Positions 1 through 9,836 of a stretch of DNA of 21,481 bases are shown here, in pieces. The first letter of the stretch is position 1, and each line of letters starts with the position of its first letter. The notes under the pieces were generated by a model. It searched no databases and was not told the DNA's origin. It saw only the letters and a list, made by a program, of their open reading frames with translations. The stretch is taken from assembly GCA_026398715.1 (NCBI GenBank), contig JAPLSI010000144.1, positions 1 through 21,481 of the forward strand, given 5' to 3'. This DNA is from Gammaproteobacteria bacterium. Lineage in GTDB: Bacteria > Pseudomonadota > Gammaproteobacteria > Xanthomonadales > Xanthomonadaceae. A program made the translations under genes and the position numbers.

Positions 1-536
1 GCCCGGCCGGATGCCGCCGCGAGCACGGCTTCGATGTCCTCCCGCGCGAGGGCATTTCCGGTGGGGTTGTTCGGCGAGCACAGCCAGAGGATCTTCGATC
101 CCGCATCGAGGGCACGCCGGATGCCGGGCAGGTCGAGCGCGAAACCCCGGGCGGCAAGCAAGGGTACATCGAGGATCGAGGCGCCTTGGATACGGGCGGC
201 GACGGCATACATGCCGAAGGTTGGCGTAGAGACCATCACCGAGTCCTGTCCTGCCGTGCAGAACGCACGGGTCAGCAGGTCGATGCCCTCGTCGCTGCCG
301 CGGGTGACCATCAACTGCTCGGGCGCGACGCCGTAAAGGACAGCGAGGCGTTCGCGCAACACGCGCGGCTGCGGGTCCGGATAGCGATTGAGCGACAGTC
401 CGCCGTCGGCGATGGATGGTTCGGGCGACTCGTTGGCATTGAGCCAGACCGAGCCGCGCGCGCCGGTCCGGCGCGCCGACGAGTAGCCGGCGAAATCGCG
501 CAGGTCGGGGCGCAACAATTCCAGCACCGAGCTCAT
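1..536 (-). CDS. hisC: Histidinol-phosphate aminotransferase, N-terminal part (runs off the left edge)
   Basis: PLP-dependent aminotransferase of histidine biosynthesis that converts imidazole-acetol phosphate and glutamate to histidinol phosphate in the cytoplasm. Only about 178 N-terminal residues are in the window. Visible family features are the substrate-entry segment with LNANESP (about residues 32-38), the NRYPDPQP segment, the RGSDEGID stretch that starts the PLP-binding fold, and the SPNNPTGN motif that binds the cofactor. The Schiff-base lysine lies beyond the window. The ATG at 536 overlaps the hisD stop codon in an ATGA arrangement, so it is translationally coupled to hisD. The frame is open to the edge, with no sign of decay. 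Identity is secure from motifs and from the hisG-hisD-hisC order. Confidence 0.95.
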   Translation of the reverse strand, partial: MSSVLELLRPDLRDFAGYSSARRTGARGSVWLNANESPEPSIADGGLSLNRYPDPQPRVLRERLAVLYGVAPEQLMVTRGSDEGIDLLTRAFCTAGQDSVMVSTPTFGMYAVAARIQGASILDVPLLAARGFALDLPGIRRALDAGSKILWLCSPNNPTGNALAREDIEAVLAAASGR

Positions 537-1831
537 GCCGACGCCTCCAATCTGATCAACACGGCCTGCGCATGCGCCTCCAGTCCTTCGGCGCGCGCCA
601 GCGTCACCGCGCACGGGCCGATTGCGGCAAGCCCTGCCGGCGTCACGGACTGCACGCTGATGCTGGTCTGGAAGCTGGCGACACTGACGCCGCTGTAGGC
701 GTGCGCAGCGCCGTTGGTCGGCAACACGTGGTTGGTGCCGGAGCAATAGTCGCCCAGCGATTCGGGCGCGTGGTCGCCCAGGAATACCGAACCGGCGCTG
801 CGCACGGCCGGCAACCAGGCGCGGGCATCCCGCAATGCCAGGATGAGGTGTTCGGGAGCGTAGGCATTGCTGATTTCAAAGGCCTGGCCGAGGCCTTCGA
901 CCACGACCAGGCGGGCGTGACCGAGCGCGGCGCGCGCGATGTCGGCGCGTGGCAGGACCTGCAACTGGCGATCGATTTCGACCCGCACCCGTTCGATGAA
1001 ATCTTCGGTCAGGGCGAGCAGGATGACCTGCGAGTCCGTGCCGTGCTCGGCCTGCGAAAGCAGGTCGGACGCGACGAAGGCCGGGGACGCGCCGTCGTCG
1101 GCGATGACCAGCACTTCGGACGGCCCCGCCGGCATGTCGATGGCCGGGCCGCCGTTGCGCACGGAAACCTGCTGCTTGGCCTGGGTGACGAAGCTGTTGC
1201 CGGGGCCGAACAACTTGTCGCAGGCGGGAATAGTTGGCGTGCCGAACGCCATCGCGGCGATCGCCTGCGCTCCACCGATTCGGTACACGCGCGTGATGCC
1301 GCACAGGCGGGCCGCAGTGAGCACGTAGGGGTCGGCCTTGCCGTCGGGGCGTGGCGGCGTGCACAACACGATGTCGTCGCAACCAGCCAGCGCGGCGGGC
1401 ACGCCCAGCATCAGCGCGGTGGAGGGCAACGGCGCGGTGCCTGCGGGCACGTACAGCCCGACCCGGCGAATGCCGCGCAGGATGCGACCGCATTGCACGC
1501 CGGGCGCCGTCTCGATCTCGAAGGGCGCTGCCTGTCCGGCAACGTGCCATGCAAGCAGCCGCTCACGCGCCTGCTGCATCGCCTGGAAGACGTCCTCGGG
1601 AACGGCCGCGCGCGCTTCATCGAACTGCGCCTCGTCCACGACCGGGTCGCCGACCTCGATGCCGTCGAACCGTCGCGTAAGCGCGCGGACCGCGCCGTCG
1701 CCGTCGGCGCGTACCTGCTCGATGATCAGCGCGACGGCGGATTCCAGCTCGGCATTGCTCGCCTCGACCGGTCGCTGCAAGGCCTGTGCGCGCGCGGTTT
1801 CATCCATGTCGTTCCAGGACAGGGTCTTCAT
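533..1831 (-). CDS. hisD: Histidinol dehydrogenase
   Basis: Zinc- and NAD-dependent enzyme that oxidises histidinol in two steps to histidine, the last reactions of the pathway. The protein is 432 residues, the usual length. Residues that align with the E. coli enzyme with an offset of one are Gln260, His263, Asp361 and His420 (zinc ligands) and Glu327-His328 (catalytic pair in APEHL). Family blocks [11 protein letters not shown] (about 127-137), GPGNSFV (209-215) and DMPAGPSEV (232-240) are present. The frame extends upstream of 1831 into hisG, but the ATG at 1831 gives the normal N terminus and overlaps the hisG stop as ATGA. It is the third gene of the yerC-hisG-hisD-hisC operon. Confidence 0.97.
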   Translation of the reverse strand: MKTLSWNDMDETARAQALQRPVEASNAELESAVALIIEQVRADGDGAVRALTRRFDGIEVGDPVVDEAQFDEARAAVPEDVFQAMQQARERLLAWHVAGQAAPFEIETAPGVQCGRILRGIRRVGLYVPAGTAPLPSTALMLGVPAALAGCDDIVLCTPPRPDGKADPYVLTAARLCGITRVYRIGGAQAIAAMAFGTPTIPACDKLFGPGNSFVTQAKQQVSVRNGGPAIDMPAGPSEVLVIADDGASPAFVASDLLSQAEHGTDSQVILLALTEDFIERVRVEIDRQLQVLPRADIARAALGHARLVVVEGLGQAFEISNAYAPEHLILALRDARAWLPAVRSAGSVFLGDHAPESLGDYCSGTNHVLPTNGAAHAYSGVSVASFQTSISVQSVTPAGLAAIGPCAVTLARAEGLEAHAQAVLIRLEASA

Positions 1832-2730
1832 GCCAGCATCTGCTCCACCGGAAGCACCAGCATCCCGAAGGCGCCGGCACGTTTCATGTCCTCGAGCCGC
1901 TGCCAGGTCATCGCGGTGCGGCACAGGGCCTGGAGCGACACATCGTCAGCGCGGCCTTCGATGGTGGTGATGGTGGGCGGCTCGGCGTCAGTGAGCAGCT
2001 TCAGTATCTCGGGCACGGCGCTTCGCCGCGCCTGGAACAAAAGCAACTTGCTCGCCTTCAGGCTGAGCACGCCGTCGAGACGGCGCAGCAAGAGGCCGGC
2101 AAGATCCGCGCGCACGTCGCCAAATGGTTTGGCCGGGCCGGCCAGCACGGCCTCGCTTTCCAGGATGATGGCGACTTCCTTCAGCTGGTTTGCGACCAGC
2201 GTGGCGCCGGACGACACCAGGTCGCAGATGCTTTCGGCCTTGCCCAGGCGCGGCGCGATTTCGACCGAACCCGACAGCACGACCGGTTCTGCGTCCACGC
2301 CCTGCGCCGCCAGCCATTGCGCGAGCAGGTGCGGATAACTGGTGGCGATGCGGGTGCCGGCGAGGCGCTGGTTGTCGCCCTGCCAGTCCCACTCGTTCGG
2401 CACGGCAACGGACAGGCGGCAACGGCCGAAACCCAGCGGCCGCAACACGGAAAACGCTTCGTCCTTGCCGGTGGCCAGACGCTCGGCGGCTTGTTCGTCC
2501 AGTACGTTCTGGCCAACGATGCCCAGGTCGCAGACGCCTTCGGCAATCAGGCCGGGGATATCGTCGTCGCGCACCAGCAGCAGGTCGATCGGCAAGGAAT
2601 CGCCGTAGCAGAACAGGCGATCGCGACTCTCGCGAAAGCTCAGGCCGGCACGGGCGAGCAGGTCGCGCGCCGGGTCGGACAGTCGTCCGGATTTTTGAAT
2701 GGCAATACGCAGGCGATCATGCGTCCGCAT
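1828..2730 (-). CDS. hisG: ATP phosphoribosyltransferase (long form)
   Basis: First and committed enzyme of histidine synthesis, joining ATP and PRPP to give phosphoribosyl-ATP. At 300 residues it is the long, hexameric type like the E. coli enzyme, with a C-terminal regulatory domain (about residues 225-300) that in this family binds histidine for feedback inhibition; it should not need HisZ. The N terminus [15 protein letters not shown] and the segment [11 protein letters not shown] (about 87-97) are typical of the catalytic domain. The ATG at 2730 has an AGGA ribosome-binding site 8 bases upstream (2739-2742). It lies 21 bases after the regulator gene and overlaps hisD by four bases. Confidence 0.97.
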   Translation of the reverse strand: MRTHDRLRIAIQKSGRLSDPARDLLARAGLSFRESRDRLFCYGDSLPIDLLLVRDDDIPGLIAEGVCDLGIVGQNVLDEQAAERLATGKDEAFSVLRPLGFGRCRLSVAVPNEWDWQGDNQRLAGTRIATSYPHLLAQWLAAQGVDAEPVVLSGSVEIAPRLGKAESICDLVSSGATLVANQLKEVAIILESEAVLAGPAKPFGDVRADLAGLLLRRLDGVLSLKASKLLLFQARRSAVPEILKLLTDAEPPTITTIEGRADDVSLQALCRTAMTWQRLEDMKRAGAFGMLVLPVEQMLA

Positions 2731-2751
2731 GGGTGAAGTCCTTTTCTAGAG

Positions 2752-3087
2752 TCAGTTCTGGCTGGATTTAATGTCGCCGAGCACGCGCTCGGCCGCGAGG
2801 CGATAGCCGCCGGCGCCAAGGTCGAGACAACGGGCTATGCGGCCGACCGTGGTGACGCTGACCCCGGTGCGGTCGTGGATTTCCCGATAGGCGGTGCCCT
2901 TGAGCAGCAAGGGCACGACCCGCCATCGGTCGGCGATGGCCTCCAGCTCGGCGGGGGTGCACAGGTCTTCGAGCAGCGCGCGCAGCTCGTCCGGGCTGCG
3001 CATGGCCAGCACCGCCTCGATCAGGCAGTCGAGCGGTTCCGATCCACGGGCGGATGGCGAGGCAGGCAGGGTGGGCTTTCGCTTCAT
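2752..3087 (-). CDS. TrpR/YerC-YecD family transcriptional regulator, probable repressor of the his operon
   Basis: Small DNA-binding protein of 111 residues with the TrpR-superfamily helix-turn-helix: residues about 44-90 contain PAELEAIADRW, then LLKGTAYREIHDRTGVSVTTVGRI, which resembles the TrpR DNA-recognition region. It is first in the histidine operon. YerC/YecD proteins beside his genes have been proposed to sense histidine; that role here is inference from context. The frame is open further upstream to 3327, but only the ATG at 3087 gives a normal family N terminus, and extending it would run through the promoter and palindrome. No Shine-Dalgarno is visible before 3087 and a -10-like element lies only 6 bases upstream, so translation may be leaderless. 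A palindrome at 3091-3120 is the likely autoregulatory operator. Confidence 0.9.
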   Translation of the reverse strand: MKRKPTLPASPSARGSEPLDCLIEAVLAMRSPDELRALLEDLCTPAELEAIADRWRVVPLLLKGTAYREIHDRTGVSVTTVGRIARCLDLGAGGYRLAAERVLGDIKSSQN

Positions 3088-3090
3088 TGC

Positions 3091-3120
3091 GCTAATGTAA
3101 CAGCGTGCTATTACGTTAAC
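3091..3120. promoter_or_regulatory. 30-bp imperfect palindrome, candidate operator of the TrpR-like regulator
   Basis: The 15-base half sites match at 11 positions; the core reads GTAA-N-AGC-NN-GCT-N-TTAC, with a further TAA/TTA pair outside. It lies across the spacer and -10 of the candidate his-operon promoter and ends four bases before the regulator start codon. TrpR-type proteins bind such two-fold symmetric sites, so autoregulation plus control of hisGDC is the simplest reading. A second possible target is the divergent diguanylate cyclase gene. Confidence 0.6.
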
Positions 3121-3122
3121 AA
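3094..3122 (-). promoter_or_regulatory. Candidate promoter of the yerC-hisGDC operon
   Basis: On the minus strand a -35-like TTGTTA (3117-3122) and a -10-like TACATT (3094-3099) are separated by exactly 17 bases; each matches the sigma-70 consensus at four of six positions. Transcription would start about at the A of the regulator's ATG (3087). The call rests on spacing and position only. Confidence 0.5.
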
Positions 3123-3136
3123 GCTTTTGACCCGAA

Positions 3137-3156
3137 ATTGGCTCCCAATAGCCAAT
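3137..3156. repeat. Short perfect inverted repeat in the his/diguanylate cyclase intergenic region
   Basis: ATTGGCT (3137-3143) and AGCCAAT (3150-3156) form perfect 7-base arms around six bases. It sits between the two divergent genes, just upstream of the his-operon promoter and about 47 bases before the cyclase start. It could be a regulator site for either gene; no T-run follows, so it is not a terminator. Confidence 0.4.
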
Positions 3157-3202
3157 CCGGACGCGTCCCGTTAAGGTGTGCGAAATCAGGAGATTCTGTC
3201 TG

Positions 3203-5011
3203 GTGAGCCTGGGTTTGCGAATTCTGCTGCTGATCCTGGCCCTGGCCGGCGCCTGCCTGGCCGAGGCCAAGCCCGGCCGCGTCATCGTCAGCCCGGGCCT
3301 GACCGACCTGTCCCTGTCCCCGCGCATGACCTATCTGGTGGACCCGGACGGGAGCGCGGACGCGTCCAGCATGTTCCAGGCCGCCGCCGCGGGCCGCTTC
3401 AAGCCCCTGCCCAACGGCAACGCGACCTTTGGCTTCGGCGACGGCGCCTACTGGTTCCACACCCGGCTGTTCAACAACGGCAACAGCGAGGAGCGCTGGC
3501 TGCTGGTCCTGCAGTACTCCCTGCTCGACAACCTCGATGTGTACATGCGCTATCCCGACGGGCGCGTGGACCACCTGGCATCGGGCGACAAGCTGCCGTT
3601 TTCGGCGCGGGCGATCCGCTACCGACATCCGAATTTCTGGCTGAACCTGCCGCAGCGCACGGAGGTGGAACTGCTGGTGCGCGCGCAAAGCGAAAGCTCG
3701 ATGCAGGCGCCGCTGCACATCTACACCTTCGGTGCCTTCGCCGAGATGGAGCGCGACGCACAGATCGGCATCGGCCTGTACGACGGCATCCTGCTGGCCT
3801 TGTTCCTCTACAACCTGGTGCTGTGGCTGTCGCTGCGCGACAGCAGCCACTTCTGGTACATGTGCCACCTTGCCGGCTTCGGGATGGTGCTGTTCTGCCT
3901 CAACGGCCTCGCCTTCGAGTACCTGTGGCCCGGATCGCCGTGGCTGGCCAACCACGCCATCCCCCTGGCCATGGCCTTCTCGCAGATGGCGATGCACCAG
4001 TTCGTGCGCCTGTTCCTCGAACAGAAGCAGCGATGGCCGCTGGGCGACAAGATATCGCTGGCCTTCATCGCCTTCTACGCGGCGGTCGGCATTTCATCGC
4101 TGTGGGTGGACTACCGCACGTCGGTGCAACTGGGCACCTATGGCGTGTTTCCGGGCGTGCTGGCGGTGCTGTACCAGACCTTCCACGCCATCCGCCGCGG
4201 CTATCGCCCGGCGCGCCTGTTCCTGGCGGCCTGGACGATGCTGCTGGTGGGCACGGCGATGTATGCGTCGGTGTCGTTCGGCATCCTGCAGAAGAATTTC
4301 TTCACCGAATACGGCATCCAGATCGGCTCGGCGATGGAGATGGTGCTGCTGTCGTTCGCCCTCGCCTATCGCTACGCGAACCTGCGCAGCGAAAACGAAA
4401 ACGTGGTGCGCGAAGCCAACGAGCAACTCGAGCGCAACGTGTCGCGGCGCACCGCGGAACTCAGCGCTGCGCTGGAACAACTTGCCGATGCGAATTCGCG
4501 CCTTCGCGAGTCCAACCGGCGCGATGTGTTGACCGGCATGTTCAATCGCAGGCATTTCCGCGACGTGTTCGAACAGATGCTGCACCACGCGGCGGAGACG
4601 CGACAGCCGATCAGCCTGCTGCTGATCGACCTGGACCATTTCAAGCGGGTGAACGACGAGTACGGCCACCTGGCGGGCGACGAGTGCCTGCGCGGGCTTG
4701 CCCGCAACCTGTCCGATTGCCTGGCCCAGGAAGTGGCGGTGTGCGCGCGCTTCGGTGGCGAGGAATTCGTGGTGGTGCTGCCGGGCGTATCGGCGACGCG
4801 AGTGGTGGACATCGCCGAGCGCGTGCGACGGCAAATCGGCGCGATGCCGGTGCGTTATGCGGGCAAGGAAATCCCGATGACCGCAAGCATCGGCGTCTAT
4901 AGCGTGCCGGTCGGGTCAAGCATGACGGCCGATGAAGTGCTGCACCAGGCCGACGACGCGCTTTATGCAGCCAAGAACGCCGGCCGCAACCGCGTGCACG
5001 TGTCCGCCTAG
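3203..5011 (+). CDS. Membrane diguanylate cyclase: 7TMR-DISM sensor with GGDEF domain
   Basis: Predicted sensor that makes cyclic di-GMP from two GTP. Order of parts in the 602-residue product: signal peptide (about 1-23), periplasmic 7TMR-DISM-extracellular-2-like beta domain (about 30-185, with GAYWFH and conserved aromatics), seven hydrophobic helices (about 190-400), a coiled-coil linker (about 400-430) and a GGDEF domain (about 435-600). The catalytic motif is GGEEF at 518-522, an active variant, and LTGMFNRR and DLDHFKRVND are intact. The RxxD inhibitory site normally just before GGEEF is absent (Gln and Ala stand at those positions). I chose GTG at 3203 because AGGAG (3188-3192) lies 10 bases upstream and it gives a clean signal peptide; GTG at 3176 would add nine residues. 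The ligand is unknown. It is convergent with the lyase gene, their stop codons overlapping. Confidence 0.9.
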   Translation: MSLGLRILLLILALAGACLAEAKPGRVIVSPGLTDLSLSPRMTYLVDPDGSADASSMFQAAAAGRFKPLPNGNATFGFGDGAYWFHTRLFNNGNSEERWLLVLQYSLLDNLDVYMRYPDGRVDHLASGDKLPFSARAIRYRHPNFWLNLPQRTEVELLVRAQSESSMQAPLHIYTFGAFAEMERDAQIGIGLYDGILLALFLYNLVLWLSLRDSSHFWYMCHLAGFGMVLFCLNGLAFEYLWPGSPWLANHAIPLAMAFSQMAMHQFVRLFLEQKQRWPLGDKISLAFIAFYAAVGISSLWVDYRTSVQLGTYGVFPGVLAVLYQTFHAIRRGYRPARLFLAAWTMLLVGTAMYASVSFGILQKNFFTEYGIQIGSAMEMVLLSFALAYRYANLRSENENVVREANEQLERNVSRRTAELSAALEQLADANSRLRESNRRDVLTGMFNRRHFRDVFEQMLHHAAETRQPISLLLIDLDHFKRVNDEYGHLAGDECLRGLARNLSDCLAQEVAVCARFGGEEFVVVLPGVSATRVVDIAERVRRQIGAMPVRYAGKEIPMTASIGVYSVPVGSSMTADEVLHQADDALYAAKNAGRNRVHVSA

Positions 5012-6903
5012 ACGGCGGCCTTCGCCGCGCGCAGCAATTCACCCTGCTCCACCAGCCGTACGGCCAGCGCGACTTCGCCGTCCATGGCGCGGTCGGCGTC
5101 CATGAAGGCGATGTCCTCGCGCAGGCGGTCGAGCGTCGCGGCGACGGCGCGGCCCGGATGGAATTCGCCGGAGTCGGCCAGTTCCATGCGCAAGGCCTCG
5201 ACTTCTTCCAGGAATTTCGCGCGGTCGGGCGAACCGGGCAAGGGCGCGCCCTGGATCTTGGCCGCCAGCGCTTCCGCATCGCCGTTGCGCGCCAGTTCGC
5301 GCGCGGCGTTGATCATGTCGCGGCGATAGTCGAGCGCCTGCGCCGCCGAATAGATTTCCAGCGCCAGTACGCGGGCCAGGTCGTCAGTCATCTCCAGCAC
5401 GTGGCGCGCCTCGTTGGCGCCCATGGACACGTGGTCCTCGGCATTGGCGCTGGTCGGGATGCTGTACACCGACGCGGGGTGCGCGCGGCTGCACAAATCG
5501 TTGACGATGGCGGCAGCGGTGTATTGCACGATCATGAAGCCGCTTTCGGTGCCGTCTTCGTTGCCGATCAGGAAGGCCGGCAAGCCGTCGTTGGTGGCCG
5601 GGTCGACCAGCTTGTTCAAGCGGCGCTCGGAAATCGAAGCGAGCACCGGGATGGAGGCCTTGACGTAACTCATCGCCAGGGCCAGCGGCATGCCGTGGAA
5701 GTGGCCCGCCGACACGACCTGGTCCTCGACGAACATCGCGCCCGGCAAGTCGGGGAACAACAGCGGGTTGTCGGTGACGGCGTTCAATTCGATGTCGAGC
5801 ACGCGCTTGGCCTGCGCCACCGCGTCGCGCACGGCGCCGTGCACCTGCGGTACGCAGCGCAGGGAATAACTGTCCTGCGGCTGGTGCTTCTTGCCGCCAC
5901 GGAAGGGCTTGAAGCGCTGGTAGAAGCGCTCGCGGCCATGGCGCATGGTCAGCGGCACCCAGTCCCAGCCGATATCGAAGTCGAGCGCCTGCTGATCCGG
6001 GGTTGACCAGCTTTCCGGAACCCACTGGCGGAAGCGCGGCACCAGGTGGTAGTCGATGTTGGCCAGGGTGGAATTACGCAGCAAGCTGCGCAGGTTGGCG
6101 GCGGACTGCAGTTGCCCGGGATGTGGGCGCAACGCGTGCACGTGCGCATCGAAGGCGCGCATGCGGCCGGCGAAGGCGTCGATCGTCATCGCCGCAGCGA
6201 GGTCGGCGGTGTCGAGCAGGTCTTCGAGCTTGGCGCAGGCGAGCACGCCGGTCGCGAGCATCTGCGCGGTGCCGTTGTTCAGGGCCAGGCCTTCCTTGTG
6301 GGACAGCCTGATCGGCTCGAGACCGGCTCGCTTGAGCGCTTCTGCGCCGGGCAAACGCTCGCCCTGGTAGAAGGCTTCACCGCCACCCAGCAACACGATG
6401 GCCAGGTGCGACAAGGGCGCGAGGTCGCCGCTGGCGCCCACCGACCCCTTCTGCGGCACCACCGGCACGATGCCGGCATTCAGCATCGCGGCCTGCGCCT
6501 TCAGCGTGCTGACGCGGATGCCCGAGTGGCCGCGCATCAAGGTGTTGATGCGGATGACGAGCATGGCGCGCACCACGTCGGCACCGAATGGTTCGCCCAC
6601 GCACACGGCGTGGGTGACGATCAGGTTGCGCTGCAGTTCCTCGAGCAGGCTTTCGTCGTTGGCCTTGGCGCCGGGCATGCCGCGACGCAGCCGATGCGCG
6701 CCGAGCAGCTTGTCGGCATTGCTGCCGAATCCCGTGGAAACACCGTAGATCGGTTCCTGCAAGGCGACCTGCTCGACCAGGAAATCGGCGGCACGCTGTA
6801 CTTTCTCGAGTTGTTTCGGATCGAGCTCGACCGTGGCGCCGTAGGCGACGGCGATCACCTGTTCGCGGGTGAGGGACTGGCCGTCGAGGCGGATCGGTTT
6901 CAT
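5008..6903 (-). CDS. hutH: Histidine/aromatic amino-acid ammonia-lyase, enlarged variant
   Basis: MIO-dependent lyase that eliminates ammonia from histidine (giving urocanate) or a related aromatic amino acid. The self-forming MIO triad Ala157-Ser158-Gly159 lies in GSVGASGDLAPL. Other catalytic residues align with Pseudomonas HutH: Tyr53, His98, Asn210, Gln343, Tyr346, Arg349 and Glu489. The protein has 631 residues against about 510 for HutH: roughly 50 extra residues at about 285-340, rich in Trp, Arg and Phe, and about 45 extra at the C terminus. The selectivity pair before the helix is Thr97-His98, where HutH has Ser-His, so substrate is less certain than family. ATG at 6903 has AGGA 8 bases upstream and follows the hisS stop by one base, so the two are probably co-transcribed. 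No hutU, hutI or hutG is in the window. Confidence 0.88.
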   Translation of the reverse strand: MKPIRLDGQSLTREQVIAVAYGATVELDPKQLEKVQRAADFLVEQVALQEPIYGVSTGFGSNADKLLGAHRLRRGMPGAKANDESLLEELQRNLIVTHAVCVGEPFGADVVRAMLVIRINTLMRGHSGIRVSTLKAQAAMLNAGIVPVVPQKGSVGASGDLAPLSHLAIVLLGGGEAFYQGERLPGAEALKRAGLEPIRLSHKEGLALNNGTAQMLATGVLACAKLEDLLDTADLAAAMTIDAFAGRMRAFDAHVHALRPHPGQLQSAANLRSLLRNSTLANIDYHLVPRFRQWVPESWSTPDQQALDFDIGWDWVPLTMRHGRERFYQRFKPFRGGKKHQPQDSYSLRCVPQVHGAVRDAVAQAKRVLDIELNAVTDNPLLFPDLPGAMFVEDQVVSAGHFHGMPLALAMSYVKASIPVLASISERRLNKLVDPATNDGLPAFLIGNEDGTESGFMIVQYTAAAIVNDLCSRAHPASVYSIPTSANAEDHVSMGANEARHVLEMTDDLARVLALEIYSAAQALDYRRDMINAARELARNGDAEALAAKIQGAPLPGSPDRAKFLEEVEALRMELADSGEFHPGRAVAATLDRLREDIAFMDADRAMDGEVALAVRLVEQGELLRAAKAAV

Positions 6904-6904
6904 T

Positions 6905-8287
6905 TCAGCGTTCCTGCATGGCGCGTTGTTGTTCCAGCTCCACCTTCAGCGCGGCAACCAGTTCGGCCTGCGGCACTTCGAATTGTTCCTGCCGGCGCAA
7001 GTCCTTTACGGTGACGACGCCGCGTGCGGCCTCGTCCTCGCCTACCAGCACCATGAAGCGGATGCCGGCGCGATCGGCATACTGGAATTGCTTGGCGAGC
7101 TTCTTCGCCTCCAGCTGGACTTCGGTATTGATGCCACCGGCGCGCAGCAGCTGCGCCAGCGCCATGGACTGGCCCAGACGGCTCTCGTCCATCAGGCCGA
7201 CCAGGGCTTCGACGGAACTTTCAGCCGTGGACAGGATGCCGGCTTCGCGCAACTGCCAGAACAGGCGCGTTGCGCCAATGGAAATGCCGACGCCCGGCAG
7301 GTGCGATTTGCTGTAGTGGCCAGCGAGATTTTCGTAGCGGCCGCCGGAACAGATCGAGCCGATCTGCGGATAGTCGTCCAGGATCGTCTCGTACACGGTG
7401 CCGGTGTAGTAGTCGAGGCCGCGCGCGATCGAGAAATTGATGGCGTAGTTCTTTTCCGGCACGCCGTTGGCACGCAGCAGCTCGATCACTTCGCGAAGTT
7501 CGGCGGCGCCCTGGGCCAGGGTTTCATTGCCCTGCATTCCATCGAGCCGGGCCAATGCATCGGCGTGGCTGGTAGAGCGCATCTGCACGAAGGACAGGAT
7601 CTGGCCGGTGGTCGCTTCCGACAGGCCGAAGCCTTCACCCTGCAAGGTGGCGCGCACGTGGTCGGCGCCGCGCTTGTCGAGCTTGTCCACCTCGCGCAGC
7701 ACGGCCATCTGCCGCTCGCCGTCGGCGATGCCGAGCCCTTCGAAGAATCCGCGCAGAAGCTTGCGATTGTTCAGGTGCACGGTGAACGGGCCGATGCCCA
7801 GTTCAGAGAAAACGGAATAGATGACGGCCGGCATTTCGGCGTCATAGCGCACCGACAGCGAGTCCTTGCCGATGACGTCGATATCGCACTGGTAGAACTC
7901 GCGGAAACGGCCGCGCTGGGCGCGCTCGCCGCGATAGACCCGCTGCATCTGGTAGCGACGGAACGGGAAGGCCAGGTCGTGCTCGTGCTCGGCCACGTAG
8001 CGGGCCAGCGGCACGGTCAGGTCGAAGCGCAGGGCGAGTTCCGGCTGGCCGCCTTGCTCGAGCGCGCCCGTGGACTGGACGAAATAGACCTGGCGCTCGG
8101 TCTCGCCACCGGTCTTGGTCAGCAGCACGTCCGACAGTTCGAACACGGGCGTTTCCACCGGCAGGAACCCGAACCGCTCGAAATTGCGCCGGATCACGTC
8201 CAGCATGCGCTGGAAGGCTATCTGGTCGCGGGGCAACAACTCCATGACGCCAGGCGGGGTGCGGGGCTTGATCAAGCGAAACTCCAT
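6905..8287 (-). CDS. hisS: Histidine--tRNA ligase
   Basis: Class II aminoacyl-tRNA synthetase that charges tRNA-His. The 460-residue protein contains motif 2 (about 110-130, [22 protein letters not shown]), the histidine-specific [10 protein letters not shown] block (291-300), a second specificity segment [10 protein letters not shown] (314-323), motif 3 ([11 protein letters not shown], 332-342) and a C-terminal anticodon-binding domain (about 365-455). It is longer than the about 424-residue E. coli enzyme, and motif 3 has the SIGATR form rather than the GMERL form of typical bacterial HisRS, so it looks like the longer HisRS lineage. Start at 8287 is the only good ATG in frame; no strong ribosome-binding site is visible. 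It leads a two-gene unit with the lyase. Confidence 0.95.
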   Translation of the reverse strand: MEFRLIKPRTPPGVMELLPRDQIAFQRMLDVIRRNFERFGFLPVETPVFELSDVLLTKTGGETERQVYFVQSTGALEQGGQPELALRFDLTVPLARYVAEHEHDLAFPFRRYQMQRVYRGERAQRGRFREFYQCDIDVIGKDSLSVRYDAEMPAVIYSVFSELGIGPFTVHLNNRKLLRGFFEGLGIADGERQMAVLREVDKLDKRGADHVRATLQGEGFGLSEATTGQILSFVQMRSTSHADALARLDGMQGNETLAQGAAELREVIELLRANGVPEKNYAINFSIARGLDYYTGTVYETILDDYPQIGSICSGGRYENLAGHYSKSHLPGVGISIGATRLFWQLREAGILSTAESSVEALVGLMDESRLGQSMALAQLLRAGGINTEVQLEAKKLAKQFQYADRAGIRFMVLVGEDEAARGVVTVKDLRRQEQFEVPQAELVAALKVELEQQRAMQER

Positions 8288-8323
8288 GCGGGCGGCGCGA
8301 ATCCGGGCATTTTAAGACAAAAC

Positions 8324-8352
8324 TTGCCTCAGGGCGGGTCGGTCTTTAGAAT
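8324..8352 (+). promoter_or_regulatory. Promoter of the tRNA-Pro gene
   Basis: TTGCCT (8324-8329) and TAGAAT (8347-8352) are separated by 17 bases, close to sigma-70 consensus. A G+C-rich stretch follows the -10, as in stringently controlled stable-RNA promoters. The predicted start is about six bases before the tRNA. Confidence 0.75.
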
Positions 8353-8364
8353 AGGCGGCTCCCT

Positions 8365-8441
<77 letters not shown>

Positions 8442-8457
8442 AAGCATGTTGAATGAA

Positions 8458-8480
8458 AAAGCCGCCTCCCAGGCGGCTTT
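8458..8480. terminator. Bidirectional intrinsic terminator between tRNA-Pro and proA
   Basis: A 10-bp stem (AAAGCCGCCT with AGGCGGCTTT) with a three-base loop. On the plus strand it ends the tRNA-Pro transcript 17 bases after CCA; on the minus strand it is followed by five T and would end the arginine/proline transcript about 85 bases after the proA stop. Confidence 0.85.
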
Positions 8481-8564
8481 GTCGTTCAAGCGCTGCAGAT
8501 TTACCGGTCCGCCCTGCCTCACCCCGTCGCATTAGCTCCGGAAACCGCTCCTGAGCTCCAGCTG

Positions 8565-9832
<1,268 letters not shown>

Positions 9833-9836
<4 letters not shown>

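Noticed and set aside
572..2338. Long plus-strand open frame (588 codons) opposite hisD and hisG
   Set aside because: It is the antisense shadow of conserved, motif-complete hisD and hisG in GC-rich DNA; low-complexity composition and no recognisable domain.
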